A DNA stretch of 64,000 bases from Variovorax boronicumulans NBRC 103145 (GTDB lineage: Bacteria; Pseudomonadota; Gammaproteobacteria; Burkholderiales; Burkholderiaceae_C), in assembly GCF_001591345.1 (NCBI RefSeq), contig NZ_BCUS01000011.1, positions 1 through 64,000 on the forward strand. The letters run 5' to 3'. Positions 38,978 to 48,287 of this stretch are shown piece after piece. Made by a program: the position numbers and the translations under genes. The first letter of the stretch is position 1. Each line of letters opens with the position of its first letter. Under the pieces are notes generated by a model. That model had not been told where the DNA came from and ran no database searches. It saw nothing but the letters and a program-made list of their open reading frames with translations.

Positions 38978-39661
38978 ATGCAGTTCGCAGTGAAGCTTAC
39001 CGCCCGCCAGCAGCAGATCCTGGACCTGATCCAGGGCGCCATCGCACGCACCGGTGCGCCGCCCACGCGCGCCGAAATCGCCAACGAGCTGGGCTTCAAG
39101 TCGGCCAACGCCGCCGAGGAGCACCTGCAGGCCCTGGCCCGCAAGGGCGTGATCGAACTCGTCAGCGGCACCTCGCGCGGCATCCGCCTCAAGGGCGATG
39201 CGCTGCGCTCGCTCCACGAAACGCGCCACCGCGAAGGCAACCAGTTCTCGCTTTCGCTGCCCGGCATGGCCCAGCTCGCGCTGCCGCTCATCGGCCGCGT
39301 GGCGGCGGGTTCGCCCATCCTTGCGCAAGAGCACGTCGACCAGACCTACTACGTCGAGAACACGCTCTTCCAGCGCCAACCCGACTACCTGCTCAAGGTG
39401 CGCGGCATGTCGATGCGCGACGCCGGCATCATGGACGGCGACCTGCTTGCCGTGCAGGCCACGAAGGAAGCGCGCAACGGCCAGATCGTGGTGGCACGCC
39501 TGGGCGAAGAAGTCACCGTGAAGCGCCTGAAGCGCAACAAGCAGGTGATCGAACTGCACGCCGAGAACCCCGACTACCCGACCATCATCGTCCAGCCCGG
39601 CGAGCCCTTCGAGATCGAAGGCCTTGCGGTCGGCCTCATCCGCAACACGATGCTGATGTAG
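38978..39661 (+). CDS. lexA: LexA repressor
   Basis: The 227-residue SOS repressor has an N-terminal winged helix ([39 protein letters not shown]) and a C-terminal self-cleavage domain. The cleavage bond is A110-G111 in GRVAAGSP, and the catalytic pair is S145 (GMSMRDAG) and K182 (VTVKRL). It is preceded by AAGGA and two LexA boxes, so it represses itself. It is about 25 residues longer than E. coli LexA because of an extended linker, common in betaproteobacteria. Confidence 0.97.
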   Translation: MQFAVKLTARQQQILDLIQGAIARTGAPPTRAEIANELGFKSANAAEEHLQALARKGVIELVSGTSRGIRLKGDALRSLHETRHREGNQFSLSLPGMAQLALPLIGRVAAGSPILAQEHVDQTYYVENTLFQRQPDYLLKVRGMSMRDAGIMDGDLLAVQATKEARNGQIVVARLGEEVTVKRLKRNKQVIELHAENPDYPTIIVQPGEPFEIEGLAVGLIRNTMLM

Positions 39662-39805
39662 GCCCCGGGCCTGCTGCCCACACGCAGCAGCACCTCATCC
39701 GGCCGCGACAGGTGGCGGGCGTATGGCGCAAAGTCGCCATCACCCTGTCGTGGCCGATTCAAGAAATCCTGCCTGTGTTCAACCTCATACTTTTTTGGAG
39801 TTCAC

Positions 39806-40189
39806 ATGGGAATCGCCCTCCTCGCCATCGCCGACCTCTGGTCGCCCCTGCAATCGCTGGCCACCCGCTGGATGCCCGCCCGCCGCCCGTCGCACGGTGA
39901 GAGCGGCGACGCTGCCGCTGGCCTGCGCTACGTGTCCATCCGCCCCGCTTGCACGGCGCGCCCCGCTGGCGGCTCCGCACCTGCCAGTTCGCCATCCGCC
40001 GCCGCAGCACCCGCCCGTCCGCTGCGCGTGGTCCGCGTGGTCGACCGCCAAGGCACGCAGCGCGGCTGCGCCAACCGGGTCGTGATTTCCGGCCGCATGG
40101 CCGACGTGTGCGCTGAGCTCGACCGGCTCGCCGCACTGGAAGCCGCGGAAACAGGCAGCGGCGCGCCCCGCCCCAGCCACCTGCACTGA
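39806..40189 (+). CDS. Conserved hypothetical protein downstream of lexA
   Basis: The 127-residue product has no known domain. A basic, Ala/Pro/Ser-rich N-terminal half is followed by a compact region VVRVVDRQGTQRGCANRVVISGRMADVCAELDRLAALEAA, of which RVVISGRMADVCAELDRLA looks like a conserved strand-helix and resembles small proteins I recall from other Comamonadaceae. No LexA box of the CTG-N10-CAG form was found before it. GGAG lies about 6 nt before the ATG. It may be expressed from lexA read-through or from its own promoter in the 144-nt gap. Confidence 0.65.
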   Translation: MGIALLAIADLWSPLQSLATRWMPARRPSHGESGDAAAGLRYVSIRPACTARPAGGSAPASSPSAAAAPARPLRVVRVVDRQGTQRGCANRVVISGRMADVCAELDRLAALEAAETGSGAPRPSHLH

Positions 40190-40205
40190 GAAGGTGCAAA
40201 CGAAC

Positions 40206-40277
40206 CCGCCGTGCCTGCGCACTCTGTGCGCCCCTCATGCGCACGGCGGATTCACGGGAATCGGCCTGAAACAGGCC
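40206..40277. other. Strongly structured intergenic segment
   Basis: CCGCCGTGC (40206-40214) pairs with GCACGGCGG (40241-40249) and encloses a second hairpin GCGCAC/GTGCGC (40217-40231). A further hairpin GGCCTG-AAA-CAGGCC follows at 40263-40277. There is no run of T, so these are not standard terminators. They lie between the hypothetical gene and the hydroxyacid dehydrogenase gene. Confidence 0.5.
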
Positions 40278-40356
40278 TTCCGGCCGGCATCCGGCACCGG
40301 GTATCCAAACGTTCACACGTGCGACGTGCCGATGCTGCGAGGCACAATGGCATGCC

Positions 40357-41364
40357 ATGAACATTGTGATCCTCGACGACTACCAGGACGCCGTGCGCAA
40401 GCTGCAGTGCGCTGCCAAGCTGGACGCTTACGCCGCCAAGGTCTACACCAACACGGTCAAAGGCATCGGTCAGCTGTCGGTTCGCCTCAAGGATGCGGAC
40501 GTCATCGTGCTCATCCGCGAGCGCAGCCAGATCTCCCGCCAGCTGATCGAGAAGCTGCCCAAGCTCAAGCTGATTTCCCAGACCGGTCGCGTCGGCGGCC
40601 ACATCGACGTCACGGCCTGCACCGAACGCGGTGTGGCGGTGGCCGAGGGCTCGGGCTCGCCGCAGGCGCCCGCCGAACTCACCTGGGCGCTGATCATGGC
40701 GGCCATGCGCCGCCTGCCGCAGTACATCAGCAACCTCAAGCACGGGGCCTGGCAGCAGTCGGGCCTCAAGTCGGCGTCGATGCCGCCGAATTTCGGCGTG
40801 GGCTCGGTGCTCAAGGGCAAGACGCTGTGCATCTGGGGCTACGGCCGCATCGGCCAGCTGGTGGCGCGCTACGGACAGGCCTTCGGCATGCAGGTGGTGA
40901 TCTGGGGCCGCGAGGCCAGCTGCGCCAAGGCGCGCTCCGACGGCTTCCAGGTGGCGCAGAACCGCCACGAATTCTTTGCCGCCGCCGACGTGCTGTCGGT
41001 GCACCTGCGGCTCAACGAGGACACCCAGGGTCTCGTCAAGCTCGAAGACCTCTCGCGCATGAAGCCGACGGCGCTGTTCGTCAACACCTCGCGCGCCGAG
41101 CTGGTCGAGGCCGACGCCCTGTTGGCTGCGCTCAACCGCGGCCGTCCCGGACTGGCGGCCATCGACGTGTTCGAGAGCGAGCCGCCGCTGCAGGGCCATG
41201 CGCTGCTGCGCCTCGAGAACTGCATCTGTACGCCGCACATCGGCTACGTCGAGCAGGAAAGCTACGAAAGCTACTTCGGCCAGGCGTTCGACAACGTCGT
41301 GAGCTTCATCAAGGGCAATCCCACGAACATCGTGAACCCCGGCGCGCTGCAGGTCCGGCGGTGA
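40357..41364 (+). CDS. D-2-hydroxyacid dehydrogenase family protein
   Basis: The 335-residue product belongs to the NAD-dependent D-2-hydroxyacid dehydrogenases. It has a substrate domain split around a Rossmann fold with IWGYGRIGQLVARYG (GxGxxG), a catalytic Arg in LFVNTSRAELVE, and the E and H of IDVFESEPP and CTPHIGYVEQESYE. It would interconvert a 2-keto acid and a D-2-hydroxy acid; the substrate cannot be told. The MFS gene starts 4 nt after it, so the two probably work together. Confidence 0.92.
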   Translation: MNIVILDDYQDAVRKLQCAAKLDAYAAKVYTNTVKGIGQLSVRLKDADVIVLIRERSQISRQLIEKLPKLKLISQTGRVGGHIDVTACTERGVAVAEGSGSPQAPAELTWALIMAAMRRLPQYISNLKHGAWQQSGLKSASMPPNFGVGSVLKGKTLCIWGYGRIGQLVARYGQAFGMQVVIWGREASCAKARSDGFQVAQNRHEFFAAADVLSVHLRLNEDTQGLVKLEDLSRMKPTALFVNTSRAELVEADALLAALNRGRPGLAAIDVFESEPPLQGHALLRLENCICTPHIGYVEQESYESYFGQAFDNVVSFIKGNPTNIVNPGALQVRR

Positions 41365-41368
41365 ACGC

Positions 41369-42529
41369 ATGAGCCGGCCCGCGCCGCAGCGAGGCGCGCT
41401 CTGGGCGCTGCTGGCCGGCAATTTCGTGATCGGCACGGGCGTGATGGTCGTGCCGGGCACCCTCAATGAGATCAGCGCCTCCTTGGCCATCAAGGTCGCC
41501 ACCGCAGGCCAGCTGATCAGCGCGGCCGCCTTCGTGATGTGTCTGGGCGCCCCGCTGCTGGCCGCCGCGGTCGCCGGCTGGGACCGCCGCAAGCTGCTGG
41601 CCCTCACCCTGCTCTGGTACGCCGCGGGGCACGTCGCCGCGGCGCTCGTGCCCAGCTTCGGCGCGCTGCTGCCGGTGCGCATGCTGACGGTGATCGCGCC
41701 CGCCATCTTCACGCCCCAGGCCGCGGCCTGCGCCGGCATGCTGGTGCCGCCCGAGCAGCGCGGGCGCGCCGTCACCTTCGTCTTTCTCGGCTGGTCGGTG
41801 GCCTCGGTACTGGGCCTGCCGATCGGCGCGCTGATCGGCGGCCACCTGGGCTGGCGCATGGCCTTCATGGCCATCGCGGCGCTCAGCGTCGTGAGCGCCG
41901 CCTCGGTCTGGCTCACGCTGCCCAACGGCATCCGGCCCGCCGCGCTCACGGCCGCCGCCTGGTCGCGCGTGCTGCGCAGCCCGGTGCTGATGGGCATCGT
42001 GTCGGTCACGGCGCTGCAGGGCGTCGGCCAGTTCGTGCTGTTCAGCTATTTCGGCCCGCTGCTCAAGCAGGGCTTCGGCGCCGATGCCAACACGCTGAGC
42101 CTGATGTGGGCGCTGTTCGGCGCCTTCGGCCTGTTGGGCAACATGGTGGTGAGTCGCTACATCGACCGCGTCGGCGCCGGGCGCATGGTGCTCCTGACGA
42201 CCGGGCTGATCGCGCTGAGCCTGCTGCTGTGGCCGCTGGCCAGCACGCTGGCATGGCTCGCCGTGGTGCTCGTGCCCTGGGGTCTGGGCTGCTTTGCCAC
42301 CAACTCCTCGCAGCAGGCGCGCCTCGTGGGGCTGGCGCCCGCCCTGGCGCCGGGCTCGGTGGCGCTCAACAGCTCGGGCATCTACATCGGCCAGGCCCTG
42401 GGTGCGGCGCTGGGCGGCTGGCTGCTGGCGAACGACGCCACCGAGTGGATGAGCCGGGTCGGTTTTGCACTGATGTTGCTGGCGATGGGACTGAGCATCG
42501 CCATCGACCGCAGCCGCCGCCCGGCCTGA
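41369..42529 (+). CDS. MFS transporter
   Basis: The 386-residue protein has about 12 hydrophobic segments. Features of the major facilitator superfamily are the WDRRKLLALTLLWY loop between helices 2 and 3, VPPEQRGRAVTFVFLGWSVASVLGLPIG around helix 5 (in parts), and YIDRVGAGRMVLL in the second half. It resembles the sugar-efflux/arabinose-efflux-like DHA1 group. The substrate is unknown; it may carry the acid handled by the adjoining dehydrogenase. Confidence 0.9.
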   Translation: MSRPAPQRGALWALLAGNFVIGTGVMVVPGTLNEISASLAIKVATAGQLISAAAFVMCLGAPLLAAAVAGWDRRKLLALTLLWYAAGHVAAALVPSFGALLPVRMLTVIAPAIFTPQAAACAGMLVPPEQRGRAVTFVFLGWSVASVLGLPIGALIGGHLGWRMAFMAIAALSVVSAASVWLTLPNGIRPAALTAAAWSRVLRSPVLMGIVSVTALQGVGQFVLFSYFGPLLKQGFGADANTLSLMWALFGAFGLLGNMVVSRYIDRVGAGRMVLLTTGLIALSLLLWPLASTLAWLAVVLVPWGLGCFATNSSQQARLVGLAPALAPGSVALNSSGIYIGQALGAALGGWLLANDATEWMSRVGFALMLLAMGLSIAIDRSRRPA

Positions 42530-42662
42530 ATCCGATGCCCCGCGTAACACCCGGGGCGCGGGCCTCCCGCGAGATTGCAAAATCGGAGCTTTCGTCCGTG
42601 TCGCGCACCCGCGCCGGCGCGGCCGCCCCAGACACCCACCAACCCATGAGAACCCTGATCCC

Positions 42663-44183
42663 ATGACAGTGAACTACCCCCGAATCGGCGTGATCGGCGC
42701 CGGCGCCATGGGGCGCGGCATCGCGCAGATCGCCGTCCAGGCCGGCAGCGAAGTGCTGCTGCTCGACAGCTTCGCAGACGCCGCCGAGCGTGGCCGCGAG
42801 GCCCTCGCCGCCCAATGGAACAAGCTCCACGAGAAGGGCAAGATCGACGCCCCCACGCGCGACGCCTACGTGGCGCGCGTGAAGGCGGTCGACGGCATGC
42901 AGGCGCTCGCGGGCTGCGACCTCGTGGTCGAGGCGGTCGTCGAAAACCTCGAGGTCAAGCGCACGCTGTTCCGCGAGCTCGAAGACGTGGTCGCGCCCAC
43001 GGCCACGCTGGTCACCAACACCTCGTCGCTGTCGGTCACGGCCATCGCGGCCGGCCTGCAGCACCCCGCGCGCTTTGCGGGCTTTCACTTCTTCAACCCC
43101 GTGCCGCTGATGAAGGTGGTCGAGGTGGTGGCGGGCTTCAAGACCTCGCCCGAGGTCTGCCAGAAGCTGGCCGGCTATGCCACGCAGATGGGCCACAGCG
43201 CCGTGCAGGCGCAGGACACGCCCGGCTTCATCGTCAACCACGCGGGCCGCGGCTACGGCACCGAGGCGCTGCGCATCGTCGGCGAAGGCGTGGCCGACTT
43301 CGCCACCATCGACCGCATCCTGAAGGACCAGGCGGGTTTTCGCCTCGGCCCGTTCGAGCTGCTCGACCTCACGGCACTCGACGTGTCGCACCCGGTGATG
43401 GAGTCGATCTACCACCAGTACTTCGAAGAGCCGCGCTTCCGACCCAGCGTGATCACCGCGCAGCGCCTGGCCGCCGGCGCGCTGGGCCGCAAGACCGGCG
43501 AAGGCTTCTACCGCTACGACAACGGCGTGATGCAGCAAACGCCCGAAGCGCCGGCGCCGGTGATCGAAGGCACGCCCGCGGTCTGGGTGTCGCCGCGCGC
43601 CGCGCGCCGCGCCGAGCTGCTGCGCCTGGTGAACACGCTGGGTGCGCAGATCGACAGCGGCAGCGCTCCCGCACCGCAGTCGATCATCCTGGTCGCGCCG
43701 CTGGGCTTCGACGTGACGACGGTCGCGGCCGTCGAGCGGCTGGACGCCACGCGCACCGTCGGCATCGACATGCTGATCGACGACGCCGCCACCAAGCGCC
43801 GCGTGCTCGCCACCAACCCGGCCACGCGCCGCGACGTGCGCGACGCCGCGCATGCCCTGTTCGCGCGCGACGGCAAGGCCGTGAGCGTCATCCGCGACAG
43901 CGGCGGCTTCGTCACGCAGCGCGTGATCGGCGCCATCGTCAACATCGCCGCCGACATGTGCCAGCAGCGCGTGTGCACGCCGGCCGACCTCGAGACCGCC
44001 GTGCAGCTGGGCCTGGGCTATCCGCGCGGCCCGCTCGCCATGGGCAACCTCTACGGACCGACCAACATGCTCGAGGTGCTGTTCAACCTGCAGACCGTGT
44101 ATGGCGACCCGCGCTATCGCCCGAGTCCGTGGCTGCGCCGCCGCGGCGCGCTGGGCCTGAGCCTGTTGCACGAAGAAGAATAA
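42663..44183 (+). CDS. 3-hydroxyacyl-CoA dehydrogenase
   Basis: The 506-residue protein has an N-terminal NAD domain (IGVIGAGAMGRGIAQIAVQ, VEAVVENLEVKR, TNTSSLSVTAIA), the catalytic segment FAGFHFFNPVPLMKVVEVV, and two C-terminal 3HCDH domains, the second around IRDSGGFVTQRVIGAIVNIA. The tandem C-terminal domains and length are those of the PaaH/PaaC-like group acting on 3-hydroxyadipyl-CoA or similar. It oxidises a 3-hydroxyacyl-CoA. A 6-codon reading frame (ATG 42646) ends by overlapping its ATG. The hydratase gene follows after 11 nt. Confidence 0.94.
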   Translation: MTVNYPRIGVIGAGAMGRGIAQIAVQAGSEVLLLDSFADAAERGREALAAQWNKLHEKGKIDAPTRDAYVARVKAVDGMQALAGCDLVVEAVVENLEVKRTLFRELEDVVAPTATLVTNTSSLSVTAIAAGLQHPARFAGFHFFNPVPLMKVVEVVAGFKTSPEVCQKLAGYATQMGHSAVQAQDTPGFIVNHAGRGYGTEALRIVGEGVADFATIDRILKDQAGFRLGPFELLDLTALDVSHPVMESIYHQYFEEPRFRPSVITAQRLAAGALGRKTGEGFYRYDNGVMQQTPEAPAPVIEGTPAVWVSPRAARRAELLRLVNTLGAQIDSGSAPAPQSIILVAPLGFDVTTVAAVERLDATRTVGIDMLIDDAATKRRVLATNPATRRDVRDAAHALFARDGKAVSVIRDSGGFVTQRVIGAIVNIAADMCQQRVCTPADLETAVQLGLGYPRGPLAMGNLYGPTNMLEVLFNLQTVYGDPRYRPSPWLRRRGALGLSLLHEEE

Positions 44184-44194
44184 GCACGCACACC

Positions 44195-44974
44195 ATGACC
44201 GCCGAACTCAAGAGCACCAGCGAAGGCAGCACCATGGTGCTGACCATCGTCAACCCGACCCAGCGCAATGCACTGGGCCCCGAGATCTATGCCGCCGGCA
44301 TCGAGGCGCTGAACGGCGCCGAGAGCAGCGACGAGATCCGCAGCGTCGTCATCGTGGGCGAAGGCGCCTGGTTCTGCGCCGGCGGCTCGCTGCAGCGGCT
44401 GCTGGCCAACCGCCAGCTCGACCGCTCGGTGCAGGCCGAGAGCATCGAGGGCCTGCACAACTGGATCGACTCGATCCGCACCTTCCCCAAGCCGGTGATC
44501 GCGGCCGTCGAGGGCGCGGCGGCCGGCGCCGGCTTCTCGCTCGCGCTGGCCTGCGACTTCGTCGTGGCCGCGCGCGACGCCGTGTTCGCGGCCTCGTACA
44601 GCAACGTGGCGCTGTCGCCCGACGGCGGCCTCAGCTGGCACCTCGGGCAGGCGCTGCCGCGCCAGCTGGCGAGCGAATGGCTGATGAACGGCGAGCGCAT
44701 CGAGGCCGCGCGCCTGCATGCCTTCGGCCTCGTCAACGAGCTCACCGACAGCGGACAGGCGCTGGCCGGTGCGCTGGCCCTGGCCACCCGCCTGAACGCG
44801 CGCGCGCCGAACTCGCTGGCCAGTATCAAGGAGCTGCTGAGCGACGCGCGCGGCGCCACGCTGGCGTCGCAGCTATCGCAGGAGCGCGATCATTTCGTGC
44901 GCAACCTGCACCACGCGAACGCGGGCATCGGCATCGCCGCGTTCCTCGACAAGACACCGCCACGCTACGAGTGA
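44195..44974 (+). CDS. Enoyl-CoA hydratase/isomerase family protein
   Basis: The 259-residue protein matches the crotonase family: VLTIVNPTQRNALGPEIY, an oxyanion-hole segment in EGAWFCAGGSLQRL, and EGAAAGAGFSLALACDFVVA with SPDGGLSWHL. The usual catalytic Glu pair is not clear: one position reads S-P-D-G-G, as in several isomerase and PaaG/PaaF-type members. It hydrates or isomerises enoyl-CoAs and should act just before the adjoining dehydrogenase. ATG 44195 begins the conserved region; the open frame extends far upstream without conservation. Confidence 0.91.
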   Translation: MTAELKSTSEGSTMVLTIVNPTQRNALGPEIYAAGIEALNGAESSDEIRSVVIVGEGAWFCAGGSLQRLLANRQLDRSVQAESIEGLHNWIDSIRTFPKPVIAAVEGAAAGAGFSLALACDFVVAARDAVFAASYSNVALSPDGGLSWHLGQALPRQLASEWLMNGERIEAARLHAFGLVNELTDSGQALAGALALATRLNARAPNSLASIKELLSDARGATLASQLSQERDHFVRNLHHANAGIGIAAFLDKTPPRYE

Positions 44975-45034
44975 CGCCTGACGGCGTCGCTCTTGAGACA
45001 CCCCACAGCTTTTCAGTCGCCGAGAGGACAGACC

Positions 45035-45754
45035 ATGGACGACCCCATTCTTACCATCGAAGAACGTGAAGCGATCAACAGTGGTCGCTGGTTTTCTTCC
45101 CTATCTCCATCGCTACGGCACGACATCCTCCGATGCGCCTTTGTCAAACGCTACAAGGACGGCGACCTGCTCGCCGCGCGCGGCGACCCGCCCGAGCACT
45201 GGATCGCCTGTGCCAAGGGGGCGTTGCGCGTGAGCTCGACCGCGGTGTCGGGCAAGCAGGTGACGCTGACCTACGTCGAACCGGGCATCTGGTTCGGCGA
45301 CGTGGCGATGTTCGACGGGGAACGGCGCACGCACGACACGTACTCGCACGGCGACACCACCGTGCTGTGCGTGGCGCGGGCCGACTTCCAGAAGATCCTG
45401 GCCACGCACGTCGAGCTGTACGAAGCGCTGATGCGGCTGCAGGCGCGCCGCATCCGCACGCTGTTCGGGCTGGTGGAAGACCTCAACACCCTGCCCTTGC
45501 GCGCACGCCTGGCCAAGCAGCTCATCCATCTGGTGCGCAGCTACGGTGTGCCCAACCTGGACGACGGCAGCCAGACGCGCATCGGCCTGCAACTGGCGCA
45601 GGAAGAACTCGCGCAGCTGCTCGGCGCCTCGCGCCAGCGGGTCAACCAGGAACTCAAGACGATGGAGCGCGAGGGCACCATCCGGATCGAGCCGGCCGGA
45701 CTGGTCGTGCTGGACCGCTCGGCGCTGATGCACATCTCTGAAGCAGACAACTAA
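45035..45754 (+). CDS. Crp/Fnr family transcriptional regulator
   Basis: The 239-residue protein has an N-terminal cyclic-nucleotide-binding beta-roll (ILRCAFVKRYKDGDLLAARGDPPEHWIACAKGALRV in parts, GIWFGDVAMFDGERRTHDTYSHGD) and a C-terminal winged helix with recognition helix in LAQEELAQLLGASRQRVNQELKTME. It lacks the N-terminal cysteines of Fnr, so it is not an iron-sulfur oxygen sensor. The ligand is unknown. GAGAGGA precedes ATG 45035. Placed between the beta-oxidation genes and the kinase/dehydrogenase pair, it is the likely regulator of the cluster. Confidence 0.93.
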   Translation: MDDPILTIEEREAINSGRWFSSLSPSLRHDILRCAFVKRYKDGDLLAARGDPPEHWIACAKGALRVSSTAVSGKQVTLTYVEPGIWFGDVAMFDGERRTHDTYSHGDTTVLCVARADFQKILATHVELYEALMRLQARRIRTLFGLVEDLNTLPLRARLAKQLIHLVRSYGVPNLDDGSQTRIGLQLAQEELAQLLGASRQRVNQELKTMEREGTIRIEPAGLVVLDRSALMHISEADN

Positions 45755-45765
45755 AAAGATTCGAC

Positions 45766-46872
45766 ATGAGCCAGGACTTCTCCAGTTTCATCGGCACCCG
45801 CGCGGTGTCCCAACAGCACACCTTCGACGTGGACGCGCTCGCGGCCTGGCTCGAAAAGAACCTCGAGGGCTTCCAGGGTCCGTTGACGGTCGAGATGTTC
45901 AAGGGCGGCCAGTCGAACCCGACCTACAAGCTCGTCACGCCCACGCAGAGCTACGTGATGCGCGCCAAGCCCGGTCCGGTCGCCAAGCTGCTGCCCTCGG
46001 CCCATGCGGTCGAGCGCGAATACAAGGTGATGCGCGGCCTGCAGGGCACCGACGTGCCCGTGCCGCGCATGCACTGCCTGTGCGAAGACGAGGCCATCAT
46101 CGGCCGCGCCTTCTACATCATGGAGTTCATGCAGGGCCGCGTGCTGTGGGACCAGTCGCTGCCCGGCTTCAGCAACGCCGAACGCGCCGCCTACTACGAC
46201 GAGATGAATCGCGTCATCGCGGCGCTGCACACGGTCGACTTCGCCGCCCGCGGCCTGGGCGACTATGGCAAGCCCGGCAACTACTTCGAGCGCCAGATCG
46301 GCCGCTGGAGCAAGCAGTACAAGGCCTCGGCCGATGGCGCCGGCGAACTGTCGCAGCCCATCGAGGCCATGGTGCGCCTGATCGACTGGCTGCCCGCCCA
46401 CATGCCGGCGAGCGCACGCGACGAGAGCAAGGTCTCCATCGTGCATGGCGACTACCGCCTGGACAACGTGATGTTCCACGCCACCGAGCCGCGGATCATC
46501 GCGGTGCTCGACTGGGAGCTCTCCACGCTGGGCCATCCGCTGGCCGACTTCAGCTACCACTGCATGTCGTGGCACATGCCCCCCACCACCGGCCGCGGCA
46601 TCGGCGGCGTGGACGTGGCGGCGCTGGGCATTCCCACCGAGAGCGAATACATCCGCCGCTACTGCGAGCGCACGAGCATCAGCACGCCCGAGGCGCTGGC
46701 GCCCGACTGGAATTTCTACCAGGCCTACAACCTGTTTCGCATGGCCGCCATCCTGCAGGGCATTGCGAAACGCGTCGAAGCCGGTACCGCATCGAGCGAG
46801 CAAGCCGTGGCGTCCGCCCGTGGCGCACGGCCGATGGCCGAGATGGCCTGGCAATTTGCCCAAAAGGCATAG
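45766..46872 (+). CDS. APH-family phosphotransferase paired with an acyl-CoA dehydrogenase
   Basis: The 368-residue protein has an aminoglycoside-phosphotransferase-type kinase fold: [12 protein letters not shown] in the ATP-binding lobe, the catalytic [12 protein letters not shown], and metal-binding [18 protein letters not shown]. Together with the neighbouring acyl-CoA dehydrogenase this matches the ACAD10/ACAD11 kinase domain and the LvaA-type kinase of levulinate catabolism, where the 4-hydroxyl of a 4-hydroxyacyl-CoA is phosphorylated. The substrate here is an inference. It starts 11 nt after the regulator gene and 34 nt before the dehydrogenase. Confidence 0.88.
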   Translation: MSQDFSSFIGTRAVSQQHTFDVDALAAWLEKNLEGFQGPLTVEMFKGGQSNPTYKLVTPTQSYVMRAKPGPVAKLLPSAHAVEREYKVMRGLQGTDVPVPRMHCLCEDEAIIGRAFYIMEFMQGRVLWDQSLPGFSNAERAAYYDEMNRVIAALHTVDFAARGLGDYGKPGNYFERQIGRWSKQYKASADGAGELSQPIEAMVRLIDWLPAHMPASARDESKVSIVHGDYRLDNVMFHATEPRIIAVLDWELSTLGHPLADFSYHCMSWHMPPTTGRGIGGVDVAALGIPTESEYIRRYCERTSISTPEALAPDWNFYQAYNLFRMAAILQGIAKRVEAGTASSEQAVASARGARPMAEMAWQFAQKA

Positions 46873-46906
46873 CCAGCCCTCCCCCTTAACCCCACCAGGA
46901 GACAGC

Positions 46907-48184
46907 ATGGATTTCGAATATTCGGCCAAAACCAAGGAGCTTCAGAAGCGCGTTCTCGCCTTCATGGAAGACCACATCTACCCGGCCGAAGCCGAGTACA
47001 GCGCCGAACTGGCCGCCAACACGGTCGCCGGCAAGCGCTGGAGCGCCCTGCAGACCGTCGAGAAGCTCAAGGCCAAGGCCAAGGCGCAAGGCCTGTGGAA
47101 CCTGTTCCTGCCGGTCGACAGCGCCTCGGCCTCCGGCTATGAGGGTGCGGGCCTGACCAATCAGGAATACGCCCCGCTGGCCGAGATCATGGGCCGGGTG
47201 CCATGGGCCTCCGAAGCCTTCAACTGCTCGGCCCCCGACACCGGCAACATGGAAACCATCGCCCGCTACGGCTCGGAAGAGATCAAGGCGCGCTGGCTCA
47301 AGCCGCTGCTCGAAGGCCAGATCCGCTCGGCCTTCGCGATGACCGAACCCGACGTCGCCTCCAGCGATGCCACCAACATCGCCACCCGCATCGAGCGCCA
47401 GGGCGACGAGTACGTCATCAACGGCCACAAGTGGTGGATCTCCGGTGCCGCCGATCCGCGCTGCGCCGTGTTCGTCACCATGGGCAAGACCGACCCCGAG
47501 GCGCCCAAGCACTCGCAGCAGAGCATGGTCATCGTGCCGGCCGATGCCAAGGGCATCCGCATCGTGCGTCCGCTGAACGTGATGGGCTACGACGACGCGC
47601 CGCACGGCCACGTCGAGATGTACTTCGAGAACGTGCGCGTGCCCGTCGGCAACATCCTGCTGGGCGAAGGCCGCGGCTTCGAGATCGCCCAAGGCCGCCT
47701 TGGCCCCGGACGCATCCACCACTGCATGCGCCTGATCGGCCTGGCCGAGCGCGCGCTCGAACTGATGTGCAAGCGCGCCTCGTCGCGCGTGGCCTTCGGC
47801 AAGACCGTCGCCTCGCAGACCGTCACGCAGGAACGCATCGCCGAAGCGCGCTGCAAGATCGACATGGCCCGCCTGCTCACGCTGAAGGCCGCCTGGCTGA
47901 TGGACGTGGCCGGCAACAAGGTCGCGCGCACCGAGATCGCCATGATCAAGGTGGTGGCGCCCACCATGGCCTGCCAGGTCATCGACTGGGCCATGCAGGT
48001 CCACGGCGGCGGCGGCATGTGCGACGACTTCCCGCTGGCCTCGGCCTATGCGCAGGCACGCACGCTGCGCTTTGCCGACGGTCCGGACGAAGTGCACCGC
48101 AACGCGATCGCCAAGTGGGAGCTGGGCAAGTACGCCGCCGACAAGTCGGGTGCCACCGCCGACGCGCCTGTCACGCGCTTCTGA
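46907..48184 (+). CDS. Acyl-CoA dehydrogenase (ACAD10/11-like)
   Basis: The 425-residue FAD enzyme has [16 protein letters not shown] and [13 protein letters not shown] (flavin and substrate contacts), [15 protein letters not shown], and the C-terminal [15 protein letters not shown] with [11 protein letters not shown] in place of the more usual glutamate-bearing segment. The ADGPDEVH ending and RIHHCMR are typical of the ACAD10/11 group and its bacterial relatives. It may process a 4-phosphoacyl-CoA made by the preceding kinase, or be an ordinary dehydrogenase. ATG 46907 follows a GGAGA element. Two hairpin terminators follow. Confidence 0.92.
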   Translation: MDFEYSAKTKELQKRVLAFMEDHIYPAEAEYSAELAANTVAGKRWSALQTVEKLKAKAKAQGLWNLFLPVDSASASGYEGAGLTNQEYAPLAEIMGRVPWASEAFNCSAPDTGNMETIARYGSEEIKARWLKPLLEGQIRSAFAMTEPDVASSDATNIATRIERQGDEYVINGHKWWISGAADPRCAVFVTMGKTDPEAPKHSQQSMVIVPADAKGIRIVRPLNVMGYDDAPHGHVEMYFENVRVPVGNILLGEGRGFEIAQGRLGPGRIHHCMRLIGLAERALELMCKRASSRVAFGKTVASQTVTQERIAEARCKIDMARLLTLKAAWLMDVAGNKVARTEIAMIKVVAPTMACQVIDWAMQVHGGGGMCDDFPLASAYAQARTLRFADGPDEVHRNAIAKWELGKYAADKSGATADAPVTRF

Positions 48185-48193
48185 TCCGGAAAA

Positions 48194-48226
48194 AAGAAAG
48201 GGCGCGATCGCCGCGCCCTTCTCTTT
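48194..48226 (+). terminator. Terminator after the acyl-CoA dehydrogenase gene
   Basis: AAGGGCGCG (48198-48206) and CGCGCCCTT (48212-48220) form a 9-bp stem, followed by CTCTTTCC. The tail is only moderately T-rich. Confidence 0.78.
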
Positions 48227-48237
48227 CCAATCTGGCC

Positions 48238-48276
48238 ATGCCGCCTACGCCTTGCGCGTCGGCGGCATTTTTATTT
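48238..48276 (+). terminator. Second, stronger terminator
   Basis: ATGCCGCC (48238-48245) and GGCGGCAT (48261-48268) form the outer stem, and ACGC/GCGT extend it inside. TTTTATTT follows. On the plus strand it backs up the first terminator. Confidence 0.87.
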
Positions 48277-48287
48277 ACCGCATTCGG

